DNA of 64,000 nt from Rhodocyclaceae bacterium (GTDB lineage: Bacteria; Pseudomonadota; Gammaproteobacteria; Burkholderiales; Rhodocyclaceae), in contig NKXK01000019.1 in NCBI GenBank assembly GCA_004379165.1, positions 1 to 64,000 of the forward strand, written 5' to 3'. The position numbers and the translations under genes were made by a program. Numbering within the stretch: the first letter of the stretch is position 1; each line of letters begins with the position of its first letter. The notes under the pieces were generated by a model that saw only the letters and a program-made list of their open reading frames with translations, was not told the origin of the DNA and searched no databases. Below, piece after piece: positions 50,950-60,111 of the stretch.

Positions 50950-53900
50950 ATGAGCAATCTCGCACACGCCGGACGCCCCGCCACACAGCTCGACGACCGT
51001 TACACCCGCATCGGCCGCGTTTTCCTGAGCGGCACGCAAGCCCTGATCCGCCTGCCGATGCTGCAGCGCGAGCGCGACCTCGCCGCCGGACTCAACACCG
51101 CCGGTTTCATCTCCGGCTATCGCGGCAGCCCGCTCGGCCCCCTCGACCAAGGCCTGTGGAAGGCCAAAGTCCATCTTGCCGAGCACCACATCACCTTCCA
51201 GCCCGGCCTCAACGAAGACATGGCGGCAACCGCCGTTTGGGGCAGCCAGCAGGTCGGTCTCTTTCCCGGCGCCCGATACGATGGCGTTTTCGGGCTGTGG
51301 TACGGCAAGGGACCGGGCGTGGATCGTTGCGGCGATGTCTTCCGCCACGCCAATGCCGCCGGCACGTCAAAGTTCGGCGGCGTATTGGTCGTCGCCGGTG
51401 ACGATCATGCCGCCAAATCATCGACGCTGCCGCATCAGACCGAGCACATCTTCAAGGCCGTGCTGATGCCGGTGCTCTACCCGGCCAACGTGCAGGAATA
51501 CATCGACTTCGGCCTGCACGGCTGGGCAATGAGCCGCTACTCCGGCTGCTGGGTGGCCTTCAAGGCGCTCGCCGATACGGTGGAAACCTCCGCCTCGGTC
51601 CTGATCGATCCATCTGCGGTGAACCCGATTTTGCCGCCCGATTTCGAACTGCCGCCGGACGGCCTCAACATCCGCTGGCCGGACCCGCCGCTGGCGCAGG
51701 AAAAGCGCCTGCTCAACCACAAGCTTTACGCGGCACTGGCCTATTGTCGTGCCAACCGGCTCGACCGCCTGATCATCGACCCGCCGCAACCGCGGCTGGG
51801 CATCCTCACCGCCGGCAAGAGTTATCTCGACGTTCGCCAGGCACTGGACGAACTGGGCATCGACGAGACGCTGGCCGCGCAGATCGGTCTGCGCCTGTAC
51901 AAGGTCGGCATGGTCTGGCCACTGGAGCCGGAAGGCGTGCGCCGTTTCGCCGAAGGACTGGAAGAAATCCTCGTCGTCGAGGAAAAGCGCCAGCTGCTCG
52001 AATACCAGCTCAAGGAGGAACTCTACAACTGGCGCGAGGATGTGCGCCCACGCGTCATAGGCAAGTTCGACGAAAAGGGCGAATGGACGGTCGAGGGTGA
52101 AGGCGGCTATCTGGCGCACAGCGACTGGCTGCTGGCGGCCACCGGCGAACTGCCGGTGGCGACCATCGCCCGCGTCATCGCCGGGCGTATCGGCCGTTTC
52201 TTCACCTCGCCGGCCATCCACGCCCGCCTGAAGCTGATTGCCGCCAAACAGCAGGCGGCGAACACGCCGACCGTGCTCGCCGAGCGCAAGCCGCACTTCT
52301 GCTCCGGCTGCCCGCACAACTGCTCGACCAAGGTGCCGGAAGGCTCGCGCGCCGTCGCCGGCATCGGCTGCCATTACATGGTGACCTGGATGGACCGCAG
52401 CACAGCCACCTACACCCACATGGGCGGCGAAGGCGTGCCCTGGGTCGGGCAGGCGCCCTTTACCAGCGAAAAACACATCTTCGCCAACCTCGGCGACGGC
52501 ACCTACTTCCACTCCGGCCTGCTCGCCATTCGGCAAGCCGTCGCCGCCAAGGTAAATATCACCTACAAGATCCTCTACAACGACGCTGTCGCCATGACTG
52601 GCGGCCAGCCGGTGGACGGCCAGCTCGATGTGCCGCGTCTGAGCCGGCAACTGGCAGCCGAAGGCGTCGGACGCATTGTCGTCGTTGCCGCCGATCCGAC
52701 GCGCTATGCCGGCAGCCACGATCTCGCCTCCGGCGTCACGGTACGCCATCGCGACGAACTCGACACCGTGCAGCGCGAACTGCGCGAATTCCCCGGTGTT
52801 TCCGCGCTGATCTACGATCAGGTCTGTGCCACCGAAGCCCGACGCCGGCGCAAGCGCGGCAAGATGCCGGCAGTCACGCAGCGAGTGGTGATCAACGAAG
52901 CCGTCTGTGAAGGTTGCGGTGACTGCTCGGTACAATCCAACTGCCTGTCGGTGATCCCGATTGCCACAGACTTCGGCACCAAGCGCGCCATCGACCAATC
53001 GGCGTGCAATCAGGACTTCTCCTGCCTCAAGGGCTTCTGCCCGAGCTTCGTCACCCTCGAAGGCGCCACCCCGAAACGCCCAGCTGCGTCTGCTTCGGTG
53101 AGCGCGGAAAACTGGCCGATTTTGCCCAGCCCGAAACTGCCCACCACCAGCGAACCGCACAATCTGCTGATCACCGGCGTCGGCGGCATGGGCGTCATCA
53201 CCCTCGGTGCGCTGGTCGGCATGGCTGCCCACCTCGACGGCAAGGGGGTCTCGGTGCTCGACATGACCGGCCTGGCGCAGAAGTACGGCGCCGTGTTTTC
53301 GCACCTGCGCATCGCCGATCGGCCGGAAGACATCCACGCCGCCCGCATCGCCACCGGCGAAGCCCACGCCGTGCTCGGTGGCGATCTGGTGGTCAGCGCC
53401 GGCAGCGAAGCCCTGTCGAAAATGCTCGAAGGCCGGACGCAAGCGGTGATCAGCAGCGCCGAAACGCCGACCGCCGACTTCACCCGCCAGCGCGACTGGC
53501 GCCTTCCCGCCGAGCAACTCAAGCAACGCTTGCGCGACACCCTGGGTGACGAGGCGACGGATTTCATCGACGCCAAACATCTGGCCACCCGACTGATGGG
53601 CGACGCGCTTTACGCGAACATCCTGCTCCTCGGCTACGCCTGGCAACGCGGCATGATTCCGGTGTCGCTTGCGGCGCTCGACCGGGCGATCGAACTCAAC
53701 GGCACCGCCATCGATGCCAATCGCACCGCCTTCATGTGGGGACGACGGGCTGCGGTGAACCCGGAAAAGCTGGCAAAACTGGTGCCCCCGAGCAGCGCGG
53801 CCGCCCCCGACGCAATGAGCCTTGACGCCCTGATCGCGCATCGCGCCGCCCATCTGACGTCCTATCAACACGCTGCGCTCGCCAACCGGTATCGCGATCG

Positions 53901-54423
53901 TCTGGGCGCTGTCCGCCAACTCGGGGACGACGCCCTGACCCGACATGTGGCGGAGCAATATGCCCGGCTGCTTGCGCCGAAGGACGAATACGAAGTCGCC
54001 CGCCTGTACACTGAAACCGGTTTTATCGAGCGCCTGAAAGCGGACTTCGACGGTGACTTCCGCATCCAGCTGTATCTCGCCCCACCGTGGCTCGCCGGCA
54101 ACGGACCGGATGGCCGGCCACGCAAACGCCGCCTCGGCGCCTGGCTGCTCCCCGTGCTGCGCCTCCTCGCCGGCGCCCGTGGCCTACGCGGCGGTTGGCT
54201 CGACCCCTTCCGGTTTTCGGCAGAAAGACAGGTTGACCGCAGTTTGCTGGCCGATTACGAAGCCGACCTCGACCTGCTGCTCCAGCAACGCCCTACCCCC
54301 AACATCGCCCATGAACTCGCCAGCTGGCCGTCCGAGATCCGCGGCTACGGGCCGGTGCGCGCTGCCGCCATCCCGGCGGCCCGCGCCAGACGCGACAAGG
54401 CAAGGAAGACGCTGATGGAATAG
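50950..54423 (+). CDS. Fused indolepyruvate:ferredoxin oxidoreductase
   Basis: A 1157-residue thiamine-diphosphate, Fe-S enzyme with the alpha, beta and gamma parts fused in one chain. It oxidatively decarboxylates arylpyruvates, from transaminated tryptophan, phenylalanine or tyrosine, to acyl-CoA, reducing ferredoxin. Visible landmarks are CSGCPHNC (Cys451 onward), GDGTYFHSG (Gly515, the thiamine Mg motif), the ferredoxin-like cysteines in CEGCGDCSVQSNCLSV (Cys653 onward) and CNQDFSCLKGFCP, and a gamma domain NLLITGVGGMG at 738-748. ACAGG precedes the ATG. It is followed closely by a methyltransferase-like gene. Confidence 0.93.
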   Translation: MSNLAHAGRPATQLDDRYTRIGRVFLSGTQALIRLPMLQRERDLAAGLNTAGFISGYRGSPLGPLDQGLWKAKVHLAEHHITFQPGLNEDMAATAVWGSQQVGLFPGARYDGVFGLWYGKGPGVDRCGDVFRHANAAGTSKFGGVLVVAGDDHAAKSSTLPHQTEHIFKAVLMPVLYPANVQEYIDFGLHGWAMSRYSGCWVAFKALADTVETSASVLIDPSAVNPILPPDFELPPDGLNIRWPDPPLAQEKRLLNHKLYAALAYCRANRLDRLIIDPPQPRLGILTAGKSYLDVRQALDELGIDETLAAQIGLRLYKVGMVWPLEPEGVRRFAEGLEEILVVEEKRQLLEYQLKEELYNWREDVRPRVIGKFDEKGEWTVEGEGGYLAHSDWLLAATGELPVATIARVIAGRIGRFFTSPAIHARLKLIAAKQQAANTPTVLAERKPHFCSGCPHNCSTKVPEGSRAVAGIGCHYMVTWMDRSTATYTHMGGEGVPWVGQAPFTSEKHIFANLGDGTYFHSGLLAIRQAVAAKVNITYKILYNDAVAMTGGQPVDGQLDVPRLSRQLAAEGVGRIVVVAADPTRYAGSHDLASGVTVRHRDELDTVQRELREFPGVSALIYDQVCATEARRRRKRGKMPAVTQRVVINEAVCEGCGDCSVQSNCLSVIPIATDFGTKRAIDQSACNQDFSCLKGFCPSFVTLEGATPKRPAASASVSAENWPILPSPKLPTTSEPHNLLITGVGGMGVITLGALVGMAAHLDGKGVSVLDMTGLAQKYGAVFSHLRIADRPEDIHAARIATGEAHAVLGGDLVVSAGSEALSKMLEGRTQAVISSAETPTADFTRQRDWRLPAEQLKQRLRDTLGDEATDFIDAKHLATRLMGDALYANILLLGYAWQRGMIPVSLAALDRAIELNGTAIDANRTAFMWGRRAAVNPEKLAKLVPPSSAAAPDAMSLDALIAHRAAHLTSYQHAALANRYRDRLGAVRQLGDDALTRHVAEQYARLLAPKDEYEVARLYTETGFIERLKADFDGDFRIQLYLAPPWLAGNGPDGRPRKRRLGAWLLPVLRLLAGARGLRGGWLDPFRFSAERQVDRSLLADYEADLDLLLQQRPTPNIAHELASWPSEIRGYGPVRAAAIPAARARRDKARKTLME

Positions 54424-54432
54424 AATCGCGTG

Positions 54433-55182
54433 ATGACCGCAACCCCGATGCGGCAGTTCGCCTTGCAAGGGGCGGCTGTCATCCTTGTTCTCTCCATTGC
54501 CTGGCCGTATTACGGCTGGTCGGCGACCGCCCTGCCCTGGCAGCAGACCAGTCTGCTGATCGGCGCCGTTGCCCTTTTTCTCGCCAGCATCAGCCGCCAG
54601 CCGTGGTGGTGGCGCGTCATCCACGCCGGCTTCATGCCGCTGGTTTGGGCCACCCACCAGCTGGCTATCGACCCGGGCTGGTTCCTGCTGGCCGCCATCC
54701 TGGTGCTGCTTGTCTTCCGTGGCGCGCTGTCCGGACAGGTACCGCTCTACCTGTCCAACCGTGAAACGGTGGCAGCACTCGCCGACCTGCTTGCCGACCG
54801 TGGCCCCTGCCGCTTTGTCGATCTCGGCGCCGGCCTTGGCAGCACGACGGTACCGCTCGCCGACCACCTCCCGGAACACCATTTCACCGGCATCGAAAAC
54901 GCACCGCTGACCTGGCTCGCCGGGCTGCTTCTCAGCCTGGGCCGCAACAACATCACCTGGCGCTGGGATGATCTCTGGGCGACCGATCTCAGCCGCTTCG
55001 ACATCGTCTACGCTTTCCTGTCGCCAGTACCAATGCCGCGACTTTGGGAAAAGGTGCAGAAGGAAATGCCACCGGGCAGCGTGTTCATCAGCAACAGCTT
55101 CCCGGTGCCCGGCGTGACGCCCGATCGCGTCATCAAGGTGCCCTGCACCCCGGCGCGCCCACTGTACTGCTACCAGCGCTGA
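54433..55182 (+). CDS. Membrane-anchored SAM-dependent methyltransferase-like protein
   Basis: A 249-residue protein with two or three hydrophobic segments in the first 100 residues and a Rossmann methyltransferase-like domain after that: VDLGAGLGSTTVPLADHLPE is motif I, followed by FTGIENAPLTWLAG and a late FDIVYAFLSPVPMPRLWEKV. It probably binds SAM and acts at the membrane; the target is unknown. GTG at 54430 or ATG at 54433 are possible starts. It follows the oxidoreductase by 9 bases, so it may share its transcript. Confidence 0.75.
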   Translation: MTATPMRQFALQGAAVILVLSIAWPYYGWSATALPWQQTSLLIGAVALFLASISRQPWWWRVIHAGFMPLVWATHQLAIDPGWFLLAAILVLLVFRGALSGQVPLYLSNRETVAALADLLADRGPCRFVDLGAGLGSTTVPLADHLPEHHFTGIENAPLTWLAGLLLSLGRNNITWRWDDLWATDLSRFDIVYAFLSPVPMPRLWEKVQKEMPPGSVFISNSFPVPGVTPDRVIKVPCTPARPLYCYQR

Positions 55183-55196
55183 GCATCCCCAACAGC

Positions 55197-57293
55197 ATGC
55201 GCAAACGCAAGCCCGAATCCCTCGCTCTGGTCGTTGCGCTGGTCGGCATGCTGATGGTGCTCAATGTCTTCCTGATCGACCTTTTCCTCTCCAGACAACG
55301 CGACATCGACGCCGGCGAGCGACGCCTGCAGCACTTCGGCATCATGATGGCCGAGCACACGGCACGCGCCTTCGAAGCGGTGGACGTGCTGTTGCGAGAG
55401 ATGTCGGCCGACCTGACGCAGAACCAGCGCAACTGGGAGAGCTGGGAGCCGGGCAAAGGCTGGGAATATGTCGCCCAGCGCCATTCGCGCTCGATGCCGC
55501 AGTTACGCGACCTGATCATTTTCGACCGCTACGGCAACCAGCGTTTCATTTCGACTTACTTCCCGCCGCCGCGGATCAACGTCAAGGACCGCCCGTATTT
55601 CGAGAAACTCGAAGCCGGGCTGGAATCCTCGACTTTCGGCCCTTACGTCGGCCGTAACTCCGGACGCTACAGCTATGGGCTGGCCCGACGCATCCTCGGG
55701 CCGGACGGACGTTTTGCAGGTGCCAGCTTCGCCGCCCTTGAACCCGCCTACATGCAGGAGTTCTGCTGGACCAACCGGCTGTCGGATGACTTCGAGGCCG
55801 TGCTGATCAACATCCGGAACCAGATCATCGCTTCCTGCCGGCCGACCGATGTCAGCCGGCAGTCGCCGATACTCGGAGCCCAGGCGCAGGATGTGCTCTT
55901 CGGCGGTCGGCTGCGTGACATCCTGCCGCAGACCGGGCTGGCCAGCGGCAACGACCTCAGGATTTCGGTCTCTCCGGTACCTGGCTTCGCCGATCTGCGT
56001 ATTCTGGCTGTGATTCCGGAGGACACGCTGCTCGCCACCTGGCGCAACCGGCTGTTTGAACTGGGCACCCTCGGTCTGCTGGTGACGGCATTGCTCGGGG
56101 TTGGCGGCCTGCTGATCCGCCGCCAGGTGCGCGAAATGGCGGCCATGACCGAAGCGCTGACCGATAGCCACGAGATGCTGGAATCCCGGATCCGGGAGGC
56201 GACCCGTGAAATCGAGAGCCAGAAGGAGGCAGCCGAGCGCGCCAACACTGCCAAGAGCCGCTTCCTCGCAGCCGCCAGCCATGACTTGCGACAGCCGCTG
56301 CACGCGTTATCGCTGTTTTCTGCCGACATGCAACGCCAGCTGCGCGTCCGCCTGCCGGGACAAAGCGACCTGACCCACCTCGCTGAGCAGATCGCGACCT
56401 CGGCCAGGACGCTGGGCGAGTTGCTCGATTCGCTGCTCGACATCTCCCGTCTCGATGTCGCCGGCATCCACCCGGATGTCCGCGCTTTCCCACTGGCGCT
56501 GCTCTTCGAGCGCGTGGGCGCCGCATTCAAGCGCAATGCCGCCGACAAGCAGATCGTGCTGCGGGTTCGCCCCTGCAGCGCCTGGGTTCAGTCCGACCCG
56601 GTGATGATCGAGCGCATTATCAGCAATCTGGTGTCCAATGCAGTGCGCTATACGCCGTCCGGTGGCCGCATCCTTCTTGCCGCCCGTTTCCGCGGCGATC
56701 AGTTGCAGATCGAAGTGCGTGACAACGGCCCCGGAATCGCCCCGGAACACCAGGCGGCGATCTTCACCGAGTTCTACCAGGTGGGTAATGCCGCGCGCCA
56801 ACAGAACAAGGGGCTAGGGTTGGGTTTGTCGATTGTTGACCGCCTGTCAAGGGCGCTCGGCATCAAGATCCGGATCAATTCCAGGCTCGGTGCCGGCACC
56901 GCTTTTTCCCTGAGGCTGCCGCGGACCGCCGCATTGGCCGCCTCACCGGCTGCACCGGCAACAAGCAGCGCCGGCAACGTGCTGGTCGTCGGCACCTCGG
57001 ACAACCTGTTGTCAGCGATGAAGCTGCTTGAAATCTGGGAATACACCGTGCGCATTACGCCGCAGATTCCGGCAGAAATGCCGGCAGGCGCCACGATTTT
57101 CCTGACCGAGCAGGAGGTGGCGAAGGAACTAGCGGAACGGCTGCCCGAATGGGCAGCAATGATTGTTCTGGTCCGGGATGCCGAAACGGCCTTACCACCC
57201 ACTGCCAGCGCCCTGCAGGTGCCGGTACGACCGGCCAAACTGCGGGCGCTGATCAGCCAGCTTCAGAAAGTGTCGCTGAAGTCGATGTCGTAG
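55197..57293 (+). CDS. Membrane sensor histidine kinase with receiver-like tail
   Basis: A 698-residue sensor kinase. A membrane helix at about 10-30 and another at about 290-310 flank a PDC/cache-type periplasmic sensor (IFDRYGNQRFISTYFPPPRINVKDRPYF). A coiled coil leads to the HisKA domain with His362 in AASHDLRQPLHAL, then an HATPase with NLVSNAVRYT, DNGPGI and GLGLGLSIVDRL. The last 110 residues (GNVLVVGTSDNLLSAMKLLEIW) look like a receiver domain without an acidic pocket or phosphoacceptor Asp. The ATG at 55197 is chosen; a longer open frame extends upstream into the methyltransferase gene. The 3' end overlaps the convergent regulator gene by 31 bases. Confidence 0.9.
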   Translation: MRKRKPESLALVVALVGMLMVLNVFLIDLFLSRQRDIDAGERRLQHFGIMMAEHTARAFEAVDVLLREMSADLTQNQRNWESWEPGKGWEYVAQRHSRSMPQLRDLIIFDRYGNQRFISTYFPPPRINVKDRPYFEKLEAGLESSTFGPYVGRNSGRYSYGLARRILGPDGRFAGASFAALEPAYMQEFCWTNRLSDDFEAVLINIRNQIIASCRPTDVSRQSPILGAQAQDVLFGGRLRDILPQTGLASGNDLRISVSPVPGFADLRILAVIPEDTLLATWRNRLFELGTLGLLVTALLGVGGLLIRRQVREMAAMTEALTDSHEMLESRIREATREIESQKEAAERANTAKSRFLAAASHDLRQPLHALSLFSADMQRQLRVRLPGQSDLTHLAEQIATSARTLGELLDSLLDISRLDVAGIHPDVRAFPLALLFERVGAAFKRNAADKQIVLRVRPCSAWVQSDPVMIERIISNLVSNAVRYTPSGGRILLAARFRGDQLQIEVRDNGPGIAPEHQAAIFTEFYQVGNAARQQNKGLGLGLSIVDRLSRALGIKIRINSRLGAGTAFSLRLPRTAALAASPAAPATSSAGNVLVVGTSDNLLSAMKLLEIWEYTVRITPQIPAEMPAGATIFLTEQEVAKELAERLPEWAAMIVLVRDAETALPPTASALQVPVRPAKLRALISQLQKVSLKSMS

Positions 57294-57925
57294 CGCGCGA
57301 CGGCGACCAGGGCTTGCGTCCGGCTGCCAACACCTAGGGCCTTGAAGACGGCGGTGGCGTGAATCTTGACGGTACCTTCCGACAATTCCAGCTGCTCGGC
57401 GATGTCGCGGTTCGACAGGCCGCGCACCATCAGTGCCAGCACCTGCGCCTGTCGGTCGGTGAGACCGACCTCAGCCGGCTTGACGCTGATCTTCGACGGC
57501 GGCAGCATCTTCTCATCATCAAGCCGCGCTCCCTGCTGGATGGTCGGCCGCACGATGTTGCCATCGAGCACCTCACGCACGGCACTGAGCAGTGCCTCGC
57601 CCGAGTAGGCTTTAGGAATGAAGCCGGAGGCACCGAGGTTCATCACGCGGGTGATCGTCGGCACATCGTCGAAGGCAGAAACCACCGCAACCGGCATCGC
57701 CGGGTAGCGGCGGCGCAGGATATCCAGACCGGCAAAGCCATCGATTCCCGGCAAGGCCAGATCAAGCAGCACCAGGTCGAACTCTCCGCCAGCATCGAGC
57801 ACGGTCAGGGCCGTCTCGAAGTCGGCAGCTTCACTGACCTGACAGCCGTCCTCAACCTGGGCCAGCAGGCGCACCAAGCCTTCCCGCACCAGCGCATGAT
57901 CCTCTACAACTAGCAATTTCAGCAT
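57263..57925 (-). CDS. LuxR/NarL-family response regulator
   Basis: A 220-residue response regulator: receiver domain with VVEDHALVREG acidic residues, phosphoacceptor Asp55 in LVLLDLALPG, the conserved Lys in PKAYSG near 104, and a C-terminal LuxR helix-turn-helix (GLTDRQAQVLALMVRGLSNR, ELSEGTVKIHATAVFKALG). The ATG at 57925 is preferred over a GTG six bases upstream because AGGA is then well spaced. Its gene runs into the end of the sensor kinase gene (31-base overlap), suggesting the two form a pair, but they are transcribed separately. Confidence 0.92.
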   Translation of the reverse strand: MLKLLVVEDHALVREGLVRLLAQVEDGCQVSEAADFETALTVLDAGGEFDLVLLDLALPGIDGFAGLDILRRRYPAMPVAVVSAFDDVPTITRVMNLGASGFIPKAYSGEALLSAVREVLDGNIVRPTIQQGARLDDEKMLPPSKISVKPAEVGLTDRQAQVLALMVRGLSNRDIAEQLELSEGTVKIHATAVFKALGVGSRTQALVAVARYDIDFSDTF

Positions 57926-58012
57926 AGTCACGTCCTTTTCCGGTGACCGCTAATTTACCATTTTGCATGAAGATTTGGTTTAAGATGTGTCATCCAACCG
58001 AGGGAGAAAGAC

Positions 58013-58516
58013 ATGTCGGACCAACAGATACACGACCCTTTGAACTTCATGCGCAATATGTGGGGCAACATGGGCTTCACGCTGCCCGGCATGGTCGCTC
58101 CGACCTTCGACGTCGAGGAACTCGACAAGCGGATCAAGGACATGAAAGCCGTCGAGGGCTGGTTGCGGATGAACCTGTCGATGCTGCAAATGACCATTCA
58201 GGGGCTTGAGATGCAGCGGACGACGGTGTCTACCGTGCAGACCATGGGCAAGATGGCGAGCGATGCGGCCAAGGCAATGGAGCATGGCGCCGCCCCGGAA
58301 ACGGCTGTCCCGCAAGCGGACTTCCTCCGGGCTGCGGAGAACCCGGAAAAATCGGCATTTTCGGAAGCGGCGATGTGGCCTTGGCAAATGATGCAGCAAA
58401 TGCGCGAGCAAATGCAGCACACCGCCGAAGCGGCTGCCCAGGCAGCGGCCGATGCCGCTGCTCAGGCGAGTGACGACGCTACGCCCGCAGCCAAGACCAG
58501 GCGCAGCAAAAAGTAG
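58013..58516 (+). CDS. phaM: PhaM-type PHA granule regulator
   Basis: A 167-residue protein of the PhaM family. In Ralstonia eutropha PhaM binds PHB synthase PhaC1, activates it, and links granules to the nucleoid through a Lys/Ala-rich C-terminus. Here the N-terminal FMRNMWGNMGFTLPGMVAPT, then VEELDKRIKDMKAVEGWLRM and the long amphipathic MLQMTIQGLEMQRTTVSTVQ match the family, and the tail is rich in Ala and Lys (TPAAKTRRSKK). GGGAG precedes the ATG. No phaC, phaB or phaP gene is in the window, so storage genes lie elsewhere. Confidence 0.88.
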   Translation: MSDQQIHDPLNFMRNMWGNMGFTLPGMVAPTFDVEELDKRIKDMKAVEGWLRMNLSMLQMTIQGLEMQRTTVSTVQTMGKMASDAAKAMEHGAAPETAVPQADFLRAAENPEKSAFSEAAMWPWQMMQQMREQMQHTAEAAAQAAADAAAQASDDATPAAKTRRSKK

Positions 58517-58517
58517 G

Positions 58518-59417
58518 TCAGTGCGCCGCCAGCCACGCTGCCCAAAGCGGCAGCGTGAGCATCGACCCGAGCGTGGTCGCCGAGATCAACCAGGCCACAC
58601 TGCGGCCATCGCCGCCCATGCGCATCGCCAGAATGTAAGCCGACGAGGCAGTCGGCAAGGCGGCAAAGAGGATCGCCACCTGATAGTTCAGGCCGCCCAG
58701 ACCCAGCCAGTTGCCGACGAACACCGTCACCACCGGCAGCGCGATCAGTTTCACCGCCAACAGCCACGCTGACAGGCTGCGCACGCCGGGTTGACTTTCC
58801 AGACGTAGCGCCGCCCCCACGGCGATCAAGCCGAGCGCGATCGAGGCATCGGCCAGACGGCCGAGAAAGGCCTGCAGCGGCACCGGCGGCACGAACCCCA
58901 GCAGATTGAGGACAAAGCCGGTCGCCGTTCCCCAGATCAAGGGATTTTTGGCCACTTCGCGCCAGACCCCGACCTCGCCATGGCGGGCCAGCATCCATAC
59001 CGACACCAGATTGGCGAACGGCACCGCGGCGCCGACAATCAACCCCATGGTCGCGATCCCCGGTGCGCCAAACAGCATGCCGGCAACCGCCAGCGCAATA
59101 TAGGAGTTGAAGCGGTAGGCGCACTGAAAGACCGAAGCGTAAGTCAGGGCCGGCAGCCTGAGGAAAGGTCGGGGCAACAGACCGAGAAGCATGCCGGCGC
59201 CCATGGCAATGAAGGCTGTGGCCAGCAGTGGCAGTGCGGCAGCGAGGTCAAGCCGGGTGCGGACGATTGCATTGATCAGCAGCGCCGGAAACAGGATGAA
59301 ATAAACCAGTTTTTCGACACCGCTCCAGAAGTGGTCGCCGAGGCCCATCCAGCGCCGGATGGCTGCACCGAGAAGGATCAGCGAGAAATCAGGGAGGAGC
59401 AGGAGTGCGGTGGACAT
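58518..59417 (-). CDS. AEC-family membrane carrier
   Basis: A 299-residue inner-membrane protein of the auxin-efflux-carrier family, with ten hydrophobic helices in two inverted five-helix halves. The segments FPALLINAIVRTRLD and AALPTASSAYILAMRMGGDG are family features of the two crossing helices. Bacterial members transport malonate, malate or other organic acids; the substrate is not evident here. It is convergent with phaM, with one base between their stops. Confidence 0.87.
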   Translation of the reverse strand: MSTALLLLPDFSLILLGAAIRRWMGLGDHFWSGVEKLVYFILFPALLINAIVRTRLDLAAALPLLATAFIAMGAGMLLGLLPRPFLRLPALTYASVFQCAYRFNSYIALAVAGMLFGAPGIATMGLIVGAAVPFANLVSVWMLARHGEVGVWREVAKNPLIWGTATGFVLNLLGFVPPVPLQAFLGRLADASIALGLIAVGAALRLESQPGVRSLSAWLLAVKLIALPVVTVFVGNWLGLGGLNYQVAILFAALPTASSAYILAMRMGGDGRSVAWLISATTLGSMLTLPLWAAWLAAH

Positions 59418-59478
59418 CGCCCGATTCTATGTCGCGTGTCCCGGCGCTTCCATGCGTAGCATCCACAGGTCCGGCGGC

Positions 59479-60060
59479 TCACTCGGCGTCATCATCCCGA
59501 TATTGACGCCGCAGTCGGTTCAATCCCTGGCGATAGGCTTCGGCGTCGCCGTAATCAAAAAACTGCGGGTAGCGATCATGAGCTGCCTTGACCCGGCGCG
59601 CATGCTTGATCGGGCACCAGTACTGCTCGGTCCGCGCAGACACCTCGCGGGTATAGGCCGCCACTCCGTTACCGTAGGAACAGTAAAAGCAGTTGAATTT
59701 CTCGATCAGGTTGAGATAGGGCAGGTCCTCGCGGTCGAAAACAATGTAGTCGGCACGACGCACCTTCGGTATGCGATAGATCGGGAAGCAGATCCCCTGA
59801 TACACGGTGACGAAGAGGTCCATCAGGATGAAGGGAATCCAGCCGGCGTAGATCACTGGTGCCGAGAGAATCACCAGCAGACGCGAGCGGATCAGGAAAC
59901 GGAACAGCCCAACCTTGTAACGGCGCTGCTGCCGGAGAAACTCCCCGGCCAGTTCCTCCTTCTTTTGCGCCCACTCCTCGCGGGTCTTGCGGTATTCCTC
60001 TTCGAGCTCGGTCTGCAGCGCATCGATACGCGCCAGCAGTTCGTCAATATGCTTGTTCAT
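59479..60060 (-). CDS. Conserved coiled-coil membrane protein with Cys motif
   Basis: A 193-residue protein of unknown function. An N-terminal coiled coil (about residues 1-45, rich in Glu, Arg and Gln) is followed by one or two membrane helices (FLIRSRLLVILSAPVIYAGW, then FILMDLFVTVYQGICF) and a soluble C-terminus with the striking FNCFYCSYGNG motif and a later WCPIKHARR. The three cysteines could bind a metal or form disulfides. The ATG at 60060 gives the methionine before the coiled coil. No close neighbour suggests its role. Confidence 0.75.
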   Translation of the reverse strand: MNKHIDELLARIDALQTELEEEYRKTREEWAQKKEELAGEFLRQQRRYKVGLFRFLIRSRLLVILSAPVIYAGWIPFILMDLFVTVYQGICFPIYRIPKVRRADYIVFDREDLPYLNLIEKFNCFYCSYGNGVAAYTREVSARTEQYWCPIKHARRVKAAHDRYPQFFDYGDAEAYRQGLNRLRRQYRDDDAE

Positions 60061-60111
60061 CGGCAACACTCCGTAAGTTCCACCCGGAGTATGCCGCATA
60101 TTGGGCCGAAC

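Noticed and set aside
51418-53958. Open frame of 846 codons on the minus strand opposite the indolepyruvate oxidoreductase
   Set aside because: GC-rich codon use of the real gene leaves few antisense stops; the translation is low-complexity and His/Arg/Gly rich.
55044-55196. 51-codon extension at the start of the sensor kinase
   Set aside because: It overlaps the methyltransferase gene in another frame; the ATG at 55197 begins just before the membrane helix.
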